A stretch of 64,000 nt of DNA from an uncultured Bacteroidales bacterium (GTDB lineage Bacteria; Bacteroidota; Bacteroidia; Bacteroidales; Paludibacteraceae), in assembly GCA_900320865.1 (NCBI GenBank), contig ONTT01000001.1, positions 1 to 64,000 of the forward strand. The letters run 5' to 3'. The position numbers and the translations under genes were made by a program. The notes beneath the pieces are model-generated. The model did no database searches. It saw only the letters and a list, made by a program, of their open reading frames with translations, and was not told where the DNA came from. This document shows, piece by piece, positions 57,695 through 64,000 of the stretch (positions within the stretch are counted from its first letter, which is position 1; each line of letters begins with the position of its first letter).

Positions 57695-58132
57695 ATGGAA
57701 AAGAAAACGAAAATCATTGTGTGGACATCCGTGTCGCTGGGATTGGTGCTCCTGATAGCTGGATTTATCTTTTTTAAGTTCTGCTTTGTCTATAGCGAGG
57801 GCGTGAATGAAGGCGATATCAATTATTTCCAGAAAGAGGGTTTTATCTTTAAGACCTATGAGGGTAAGATGATTCTGAATGGGTTTAAGGCGCCGAAGGG
57901 CGGAAACCTGCAGTCCAATGAGTTGAAGTTCTCTGTGGCTAGCGAGCGCGTGGCACGTCAACTGGAGGAGGGCTCGAACGCAAATGTTAAATTGCATTGG
58001 AAGCGTTATCTGGGTACATTGCCATGGCGTGGTAACAGCCAGTACGTGGTCGATAGCGTCTCGTATATGCACTCCAGCTCCGCTTCGGAGCATATCATTC
58101 CGATTACTAATACACTGCCTATAACAGATTAA
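57695..58132 (+). CDS. Hypothetical membrane-anchored protein
   Basis: A 145-residue protein with one N-terminal membrane helix (residues 8-28) and a periplasmic beta-rich part (FKTYEGKMILNGF, ELKFSVASERVARQLEEGS). Proteins of this plan are widespread in Bacteroidales, sometimes misnamed 6-phosphogluconate dehydrogenase; no catalytic motif is visible. It is 4 nt upstream of the acyl-CoA ligase gene and so in its operon. Confidence 0.75.
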   Translation: MEKKTKIIVWTSVSLGLVLLIAGFIFFKFCFVYSEGVNEGDINYFQKEGFIFKTYEGKMILNGFKAPKGGNLQSNELKFSVASERVARQLEEGSNANVKLHWKRYLGTLPWRGNSQYVVDSVSYMHSSSASEHIIPITNTLPITD

Positions 58133-58136
58133 TGTT

Positions 58137-59813
58137 ATGATGCTGGAAGAGAAATACAATTTTGTCAAGATTTTCGAGCGTGCTCTGCGAGACAATTGGG
58201 AGCGCCCTGCTGTGACGGATTATGGCACAGACGTAACCTTGACCTACGGCCAATTGGCTATAAACATTGAGAAACTGCACATTTTATTTAAGGCGTGCGG
58301 AGTAAAGAAAAACGATAAGGTAGCCGTGATGGGGCGCAATAACAGCAACTGGGTGGCGGTCTATCTGGCTACGGTTACATATGGTGCCATCATCGTGCCG
58401 ATCCTTCAGGATTTCCGGGCCAATGATGCCATTCATATCATTAACCACTCCGGGTCGAAGCTGCTCTTTATCAGCGATATCAACTGGGAGGGTATTGATT
58501 TGGATCAGATTCCGAAGGTGTTGGCTGTCGTTAGTCTGAACGATTGGCATCCGATCTCTTTGGCATTGGATCCGAAGAAGATCAACTATGAGGCGATCGC
58601 GCAGCTGTTCAAGGAGAAGCACCCGGATGGTTACTGGGCTAAAGATGTGCATTTCGACGAGCGTGGTAATGACCAAATCGGTTCGATTAACTATACCAGT
58701 GGTACGACCGGTTTTAGCAAAGGTGTTATCATGCCGCTGAACGGTCTTGCGGGTAACATCCGTTATGCGCAGGAGCATCATCTGGTGAGTCCAGAGAGCC
58801 GCCACGTGACTTTCCTTCCTTTGGCACATGCCTATGGTTGTGCGTTCGATTTCCTCGCGTGTCTCTCCGCCGGAGGACATACCTATCTCGTAGGTCGTAC
58901 CCCTTCTCCGAAAATTTTGCTGAAGGCGTTTGCGGAGATTAAGCCGACCATCATCCTTTCTGTGCCTCTGATTCTCGAGAAGATCTATAAGAAGATGATT
59001 GTGCCGCAGATCCAGAAACCGCCTGTAAGCTGGGTGCTGAAAGTGCCATTCCTGGACGAGGTAGTATGCTCGAAGATTCGTGAGCAACTGATAGAGGCGT
59101 TCGGAGGTGAATTCAGGCAGATGATTATCGGAGGAGCTCCCTTGAACCCGGAGGTAGAAGCTTTCCTCTATCGCATCAAATTCCCGATGTCGGTTGGCTT
59201 CGGTATGACCGAGTGCGCGCCGCTGATTACCTTCACTCCCTATGATGAAGGCAGTAAATTGGGTTCGTGCGGTAAGCCGCTGGAGGGTATCATGGAGGTA
59301 AAGATCCTCGATCCGAATGAAGAAGGAATAGGTGAGGTAGTCGTTCGTGGCGAGAATACCATGCAAGGCTATTACAAGAAACCCGATGCTACTAAAGATG
59401 CCTTTACGGAGGACGGTTGGCTGCGTACGGGTGATCTCGGCTGCCTCGATAGCGATGGCTTCCTCTATATCAAAGGCCGTTGTAAGACGATGCTCCTTGG
59501 CCCGAGTGGACAGAATATCTATCCGGAGGAGATAGAGGCGAAGATTAACAATATGCCGTTCGTGCTCGAGTCCTTAGTGCTGCAGCAGGAAGATAACCGT
59601 CTTGTAGCCTTGATCTGTCCGGATTATAACGAAGTGGATGCCAGCGGTTTGACGCGGGAGCAACTGGATGAACTGATGGAGGACTCGCGTAAGCAAGTGA
59701 ACTCCGAGTTGGCTGCTTACGAACAGATCTCTATCGTCAAACTTTATCCGCATGAGTTCGAGAAGACGCCGAAGAAATCCATCAAACGTTTCCTCTATAC
59801 CAACATGGTATAA
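58137..59813 (+). CDS. AMP-binding long-chain acyl-CoA (or acyl-ACP) ligase
   Basis: A 558-residue adenylate-forming enzyme: NYTSGTTGFSKGVIMP (ATP loop), GFGMTECAPLITF, WLRTGDLGCLDSDGFLYIKGR and the C-terminal Lys in FEKTPKKSIKRF. It activates a fatty acid with ATP and transfers it to CoA or ACP. The protein starts MM (58137 or 58140). coaX starts 3 nt after its stop. The chain-length preference cannot be told. Confidence 0.92.
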   Translation: MMLEEKYNFVKIFERALRDNWERPAVTDYGTDVTLTYGQLAINIEKLHILFKACGVKKNDKVAVMGRNNSNWVAVYLATVTYGAIIVPILQDFRANDAIHIINHSGSKLLFISDINWEGIDLDQIPKVLAVVSLNDWHPISLALDPKKINYEAIAQLFKEKHPDGYWAKDVHFDERGNDQIGSINYTSGTTGFSKGVIMPLNGLAGNIRYAQEHHLVSPESRHVTFLPLAHAYGCAFDFLACLSAGGHTYLVGRTPSPKILLKAFAEIKPTIILSVPLILEKIYKKMIVPQIQKPPVSWVLKVPFLDEVVCSKIREQLIEAFGGEFRQMIIGGAPLNPEVEAFLYRIKFPMSVGFGMTECAPLITFTPYDEGSKLGSCGKPLEGIMEVKILDPNEEGIGEVVVRGENTMQGYYKKPDATKDAFTEDGWLRTGDLGCLDSDGFLYIKGRCKTMLLGPSGQNIYPEEIEAKINNMPFVLESLVLQQEDNRLVALICPDYNEVDASGLTREQLDELMEDSRKQVNSELAAYEQISIVKLYPHEFEKTPKKSIKRFLYTNMV

Positions 59814-59816
59814 ACT

Positions 59817-60569
59817 ATGAACCTCTGTATCGACCAGGGAAATAGTCGCACCAAAGTAGCGCTCATGACGGATGAGGGCAAGATGATCAACCAGTTCATC
59901 TATAAGTCCTTCTCCTCGGCCGATGTAGAGCGGTTGCTGGATTTGTACGATATCCGGGATTCGATAATCAGTTCGGTGGTCAATATTGAGCCGGCTATTG
60001 TCAATACCCTCCATCGTCGCTCGCAGCATTTTGTGCTCTTTGATCATAATACTCCGGTGCCTATCATCAATCGCTATGATACGCCCCAAACGTTGGGTCA
60101 GGATCGTTTAGCGGCGGCCGTGGGAGCGAAAAGTCTCTGTCCGAATGAGAACTTGCTTATCATCGATGCAGGCTCGGCCATCACCTACGACTTCGTTTCC
60201 GAAGCAGGGGAATATCTGGGGGGAAACATTGCGCCGGGACTGAAGATGCGTCTGACGATTCTGCAGCGCATGACAAAGAAACTGCCGCTCGTCGAGGTGG
60301 ATGAGAATGAGCTCATTCCGCTCTTTGGCAAAAATACCCGCGATGCGATAGCAGCAGGAGTGGTACGAGGTGTGGCGTATGAGGTGAAAGGATATATGCG
60401 AACCTTGCGCGAGAAAGTGCCGCATTTTCAGACTTATCTCACAGGAGGCCATGCGCCCTATATCCTCAATAACGTGCGAACTTCGCGCACAGAGAATCGA
60501 GTGATGCATCACGAGAAGCACCTGGTGCTAATCGGCCTGAATGAGATTTTAAGATTTAATAAACAGTGA
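59817..60569 (+). CDS. coaX: Type III pantothenate kinase
   Basis: A 250-residue ASKHA-fold kinase: phosphate-1 loop CIDQGNSRTKVAL, TLGQDRLAAAVGA, the catalytic DAGSAITYDF and GGNIAPGLKMRL. It phosphorylates pantothenate, the first step to CoA, usually needs K+ or NH4+, and is not inhibited by CoA. It is shorter at the GVVRGVAYEVKGY end than some homologues, but in range. It lies between the acyl-CoA ligase and an outer-membrane protein gene. Confidence 0.94.
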   Translation: MNLCIDQGNSRTKVALMTDEGKMINQFIYKSFSSADVERLLDLYDIRDSIISSVVNIEPAIVNTLHRRSQHFVLFDHNTPVPIINRYDTPQTLGQDRLAAAVGAKSLCPNENLLIIDAGSAITYDFVSEAGEYLGGNIAPGLKMRLTILQRMTKKLPLVEVDENELIPLFGKNTRDAIAAGVVRGVAYEVKGYMRTLREKVPHFQTYLTGGHAPYILNNVRTSRTENRVMHHEKHLVLIGLNEILRFNKQ

Positions 60570-60589
60570 TATAAGGTCGTTCGATCGAC

Positions 60590-61816
60590 ATGATAAAAAA
60601 CAAGAAAATATTTTTACTCCTCTTCGCCTTGGCATGGACCATCGGAGTGGCGGCTCAGAACCTGACGAGCTCGCCTTTCTCCCGTTATGCCTACGGAGAT
60701 ATGAATGATAACGTACCGGTGGGTTATCGCGCCATGGGAGGAGTAGGTTACGGTATGCGTAATAATCGCGCTATCAACCCTGCTCAGCCGGCTTCTTACA
60801 CAGCCTGCGATACCCTTACCTTCATGTTTGATATTGCGGCTAGTGCCAACTGGAGCCGATATAAAGATGTGGGCGGGAAGAAGAACAAAGCTAACGGAAA
60901 CCTCGAGTATGTCACCATGCAGTTCCCGCTCTATAAACAATGGATTGCGATGTCCATCGGTTTGCAGCCCTATAGTTCCGTAGGATACGACATCTCTGTT
61001 TCGGACTCTACGGCTGGAGGAGGATATCATTATACGGTGAACTATGGCGGCGAAGGAAACATCAGTCAGGTGTATGGCGGTTTGAGTTTTAATATCCGTA
61101 ACTGGTTTGCGTTGGGTGCGAATGTCTATTATATGTGGGGCGAACTGAGTCACATGCGTATGTTGTCCTTTACCGAATCCAATGTGAACTCTACCATCCA
61201 ATATGAGAACCTGAGTGTGAGCAACGTCCGTTTCCGTGCGGGAGCGCAGTTCTTCCATCGCTGGGAGAAACATGCATTCAGTATCGGTGCGGTCTTCGAA
61301 CCCAAACTCAAACTCCATAGTGAACTGCAGCTGTTTGAGACTCAAGGCGATACGGTCTATGTTATCTCCGGAGGATGGCAACTGCCGATGATGTGGGGTG
61401 TCGGAGGTAGTTATAACTGGGCGAACCGCCTGACACTGGCCTTCGATTACGAATGTCAGTATATGGCTTCGGCCATGTATGGAGGTGAACCGGGTAGTGC
61501 CAGTGGCTTGCGTGATCGAAACCGCTATTCTTTTGGTGTCGAGTATCGCCATAACCCCGTTGGACGTAATTATGCAGAACGAATGCTTTGGCGCGCAGGT
61601 ATTAACATCCAAGATGAGTACGTGGCAATAGTGGGAGGAAAGAAGATAACTGCCAGCATCGGTCTCGGTTTTCCGCTCTGGTCGGTAGGTACAGTTATCA
61701 ATACCACAATCGAATACACCCATCGCGGTAATCCCGCAGGATTGGAAGACAATAGCCTGCGATTTACCATAGGCGCTTCCATCGCCGAGAACTGGTTCTT
61801 TAAGCGCAAATTATAG
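60590..61816 (+). CDS. FadL/porin-like outer-membrane protein
   Basis: A 408-residue protein with a signal peptide (cleavage after GVAAQ), followed by NLTSSPFSRYAYGDM and alternating amphipathic strands, ending in Phe/Leu. In Bacteroidales a protein of this type follows coaX and precedes the TPR and lptC genes. It resembles the FadL/OmpP1-like group and could admit hydrophobic molecules, but no substrate site is visible. Confidence 0.8.
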   Translation: MIKNKKIFLLLFALAWTIGVAAQNLTSSPFSRYAYGDMNDNVPVGYRAMGGVGYGMRNNRAINPAQPASYTACDTLTFMFDIAASANWSRYKDVGGKKNKANGNLEYVTMQFPLYKQWIAMSIGLQPYSSVGYDISVSDSTAGGGYHYTVNYGGEGNISQVYGGLSFNIRNWFALGANVYYMWGELSHMRMLSFTESNVNSTIQYENLSVSNVRFRAGAQFFHRWEKHAFSIGAVFEPKLKLHSELQLFETQGDTVYVISGGWQLPMMWGVGGSYNWANRLTLAFDYECQYMASAMYGGEPGSASGLRDRNRYSFGVEYRHNPVGRNYAERMLWRAGINIQDEYVAIVGGKKITASIGLGFPLWSVGTVINTTIEYTHRGNPAGLEDNSLRFTIGASIAENWFFKRKL

Positions 61817-61879
61817 TTTGGCATGAATTTTGAACCGGAATCCTCAGAATATTCAGAATTAAACTAAAATACAACGATT

Positions 61880-63295
61880 ATGAAATTCAAAAGTTTACTT
61901 GTAGTAGCGTTAGCAGCGGCTGTTCCTGCGCTGGCTTGCGCGAAGAAACCGAAGACTCCTGCTGCTCCCGCTGCGGCTGAGGCTGCTCCTGTAGTGGAGG
62001 AAGAAGAACCGACGATCACCGAAGAGTGCGTTGTGAATGTATCCCTTTTCCACGAGTCGGTAAAGAATAAGATGTATGCCGATGCGTATGAACCGTGGTG
62101 GGATGTGTATCAGCACTGCCCGAATGCCAATAAGTCCATCTATTCTGATGGAGCAAAGATCGTAGAGGCCCTCTATGGCGCTACGACCGATGCAGCGGAG
62201 AAAGCACGTTTGGCGAACCTCGCTATTGAGATGCAGGACAAGCGTATCAAGTATTTCGGCAACGATCCGAAGTATCCGAAGTCCTATATCTTGGGTGAGA
62301 AGGGTCTGGCTTATATCGATTTCTTCGGAGATACCAAACTCAAAGAGGCACGCGAGTGCTTACGCCAATCGGCAGAAGGCATGGGGCCGGCTAGCAAGAT
62401 TATGGTGCTCGTGAAACTCGTAGATGTTTCTTATGCGCTCTATAAAGAGAATCCGAACGCTTTGGCTGAGCAGTTCATCGCAGACTATGAGATTGCTTCC
62501 ACGCTTCTCAACGAGCAAGCTACCAACCCGAATAATAAAAATGCAGAGATTGCAGGCAAGCAGAAGGATTATGTAGATAATATCTTCGCTATCTCCGGAG
62601 CTGCTGATTGCTCGAAGTTGGATGAGATCTATGCGGCTGCTGTGAAAGAGAACAGCGCGAACCTCGATATGCTTCATAAGATCGCAAAACTGTACAAGCG
62701 CGTTCGTTGCACCGAAAGTGACGTGTACTTCGAGGCTTGCGAATTGGCGCATAAACTGCAGCCGACCGCAGAGACCGCAGCAGGTTGTGCTTCCATGGCC
62801 GCTAAGAAAGGTGACTACGAGGCAGCTATCTCGTACTATGATCAGGCTATCAAACTGGCTATGGTAGAGGATGCTCTTGAGGATGTTGCGGACTATCAGT
62901 ACAACGCAGCGTTCTACAGCTATAACAACCTCAAGAAATACGCTGAGGCACGTAAGTACGCGTTGGCTTCGATCGCTTCCCTCCAGAGTCTGGGTCTGAA
63001 CAAAGGTCAGGGTCGTTGCTATATCATCATCGGTATGTGCTACGCGTCCACACAACTCTATCCGCAGGATGCTAAGGGTCGTATCTTGAATAAGACCGTT
63101 TACTGGGCTGCTGTAGATAAGTTCGTGAAGGCAAAACAAGTAGATCCGTCGGTAGAAGTTCAAGCGAACGAGTTCATCAACTCCTATAGCAAGTACTTCC
63201 CCTCCAAAGAGGAGCGTTTCGACTTACCGAATGAGTTCTCGGGCTCGACCTACTACGTAGGAGGTTGGATTGGTGAGACCACGGTTATTCGATAA
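61880..63295 (+). CDS. Exported TPR-repeat protein
   Basis: A 471-residue protein with a signal peptide and a possible lipobox (ALAC, Cys20), an Ala/Pro-rich linker (TPAAPAAAEAAPVVEEEE), and helical repeats through residues about 50-440, among them YEAAISYYDQAIKLAMV and YAEARKYALASIASL. TPR proteins mediate protein contacts. Gene order (outer-membrane protein, TPR, lptC) is typical of the order and suggests an envelope role. Its 3' end overlaps the presumed start of lptC. Confidence 0.83.
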   Translation: MKFKSLLVVALAAAVPALACAKKPKTPAAPAAAEAAPVVEEEEPTITEECVVNVSLFHESVKNKMYADAYEPWWDVYQHCPNANKSIYSDGAKIVEALYGATTDAAEKARLANLAIEMQDKRIKYFGNDPKYPKSYILGEKGLAYIDFFGDTKLKEARECLRQSAEGMGPASKIMVLVKLVDVSYALYKENPNALAEQFIADYEIASTLLNEQATNPNNKNAEIAGKQKDYVDNIFAISGAADCSKLDEIYAAAVKENSANLDMLHKIAKLYKRVRCTESDVYFEACELAHKLQPTAETAAGCASMAAKKGDYEAAISYYDQAIKLAMVEDALEDVADYQYNAAFYSYNNLKKYAEARKYALASIASLQSLGLNKGQGRCYIIIGMCYASTQLYPQDAKGRILNKTVYWAAVDKFVKAKQVDPSVEVQANEFINSYSKYFPSKEERFDLPNEFSGSTYYVGGWIGETTVIR

Positions 63296-63836
63296 GCTAA
63301 GCATGGCGAGCATCCTTGGGGTGCTCGCTATGTTTCTGCTCGCTTGCTCCGATAAGTCTATCGGATGTGAAGAGACAGAGTCGCGGCAAGAGATTGCGGC
63401 ACTGTGGACGGATAGTGTGACTACCCTTATCTCAGATTCCGGCATCACGCGCTATCGCATCTCTTCTCCCCAATGGTTGGTATATGATAAGACCGATCCT
63501 CCCTATCAGGAGTTTCCCAAAGGCGTCTATCTCGAGCAGTTCGATATCAACCTGACTGTACAAGCTTCGCTGGAAGCCGATTACGCCCATTACGATGAGA
63601 ATCGTCAGATATGGATGCTGCGTGGAAACGTGCATGCCCTTAATCGCAAAGGCGAACAGTTCGATACACCGCTTCTGTTTTGGAACCAGAAGACCCATCG
63701 CGTCTATTCGGATACCACGATTCATATCACCCGCGAGAAGAGTATCATCTATGGTGTAGGCTTCGATTCTAACGAAGAGATGAGTCAATATACCATCCTC
63801 AATCCGACCGGAGTCTTCCCCATTAACGAAGATTAA
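63270..63836 (+). CDS. lptC: LPS export protein LptC
   Basis: A 188-residue protein with an N-terminal membrane segment (MASILGVLAMFLLAC) containing a lipobox-like LLAC, and the beta-jellyroll pattern of LptC/LptA (YRISSPQWLVYD, ASLEADYAHYDENRQIWMLRG, NVHALNRKGEQFDTPLLFWN). It passes LPS from the inner-membrane LptBFG complex towards LptA. The start is TTG (63270) or GTG (63273) within the TPR gene, or ATG 63303; the basic residues before the helix favour an early start. A lipoprotein form would be typical of Bacteroidetes. Confidence 0.85.
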   Translation: MVRPRLFDKLSMASILGVLAMFLLACSDKSIGCEETESRQEIAALWTDSVTTLISDSGITRYRISSPQWLVYDKTDPPYQEFPKGVYLEQFDINLTVQASLEADYAHYDENRQIWMLRGNVHALNRKGEQFDTPLLFWNQKTHRVYSDTTIHITREKSIIYGVGFDSNEEMSQYTILNPTGVFPINED

Positions 63837-64000
63837 ATGCCATCATCTATGTTATTAGAAAACAAAGTGGCCCTCATCACGGGCGCTACACGAGGAATAG
63901 GAAAACAGATCGCCTTGGCGTTTGCGCGCGAAGGAGCACAAATCGCCTTCACGGGTCGATCGCTCAACGAGCACGCTATCGCTACACGCGAAGAACTGAC
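63837..64000 (+). CDS. fabG: 3-oxoacyl-ACP reductase, N-terminal part (runs off the window)
   Basis: The visible 54 residues begin [20 protein letters not shown], with the SDR nucleotide-binding TGATRGIG and FTGRS behind the second strand. FabG reduces 3-oxoacyl-ACP in fatty acid synthesis. The ATG at 63837 directly follows the lptC stop; ATG 63849 is an alternative (MLLENK). The rest is outside the window, so other SDRs are not excluded. Confidence 0.8.
   Translation, partial: MPSSMLLENKVALITGATRGIGKQIALAFAREGAQIAFTGRSLNEHAIATREEL

Overview
The window looks like a chromosomal segment of a Bacteroidales bacterium (Bacteroidota). Nearly every transcription unit is preceded by a TTG/TTTG element, exactly 20 nt, and a TAnnTTTG box, the Bacteroidetes sigma-ABfr promoter type. 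Gene content agrees: BspA-type leucine-rich repeats, a DUF4296 lipoprotein, endonuclease I with a Bacteroidales-style C-terminal tail, K+-dependent membrane pyrophosphatase, and the coaX / outer-membrane protein / TPR / lptC order. No rRNA, transposase, integrase or CRISPR array was seen. A family-level name is not justified; a host-associated member is a guess.

Layout. 1-2250 is an accessory-looking stretch of small unrecognised proteins and much structured non-coding DNA: a three-copy palindromic repeat, a candidate cloverleaf RNA and a hairpin array with compensatory changes. 2567-6413 encodes a secreted BspA-LRR/caspase-like protein and a DUF4384 partner. 6837-14864 is a run from a GH3 beta-glucosidase into a signalling cluster: SpoIIE-type phosphatase with its own ATPase domain, STAS protein, RelA/SpoT-like synthetase, APH-like kinase, HD hydrolase and tyrosine phosphatase. 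14911-18499 holds hppA and an M20 peptidase. 18534-20000 is a tRNA-Pro unit whose transcript runs into a HAD phosphatase and an acyltransferase. 20012-24867 is a TolC/HlyD/ABC-2 efflux operon without an ATPase. 25031-28480 carries cysteine biosynthesis and lpd. 28623-32101 holds two secreted nucleases.

32111-41097 has a glycosyltransferase, a PagL-like outer-membrane protein, a lipoprotein and a GH3-type acyl-adenylating enzyme operon with HAD and PlsC-like genes. 42131-45034 is a three-gene operon (steroid 5-alpha-reductase-like, Old Yellow Enzyme-like, short-chain dehydrogenase) whose composition fits A-ring reduction of bile acids or steroids. 45024-50919 (minus strand) holds housekeeping genes and proteases; 51055-55105 a DUF456 protein, a sugar-phosphate transferase, a nucleotidyltransferase-like protein and holA. 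metK (minus) has a SAM-II-like riboswitch and an attenuator in its leader, and its 3' end overlaps lspA. 57695-64000 carries an acyl-CoA ligase, coaX, an outer-membrane protein, a TPR protein, lptC and the start of fabG.

Three repeat systems stand out: a roughly 280-bp structured intergenic element in two copies (2267-2546 and 6542-6817), each with its own promoter-like start; heptameric tandem repeats of varying sequence at gene junctions, supplying start and stop codons and also lying inside three enzyme genes; and a 26-bp dispersed repeat, one copy beside tRNA-Pro. All identifications are from reading the sequence; no database search was run.
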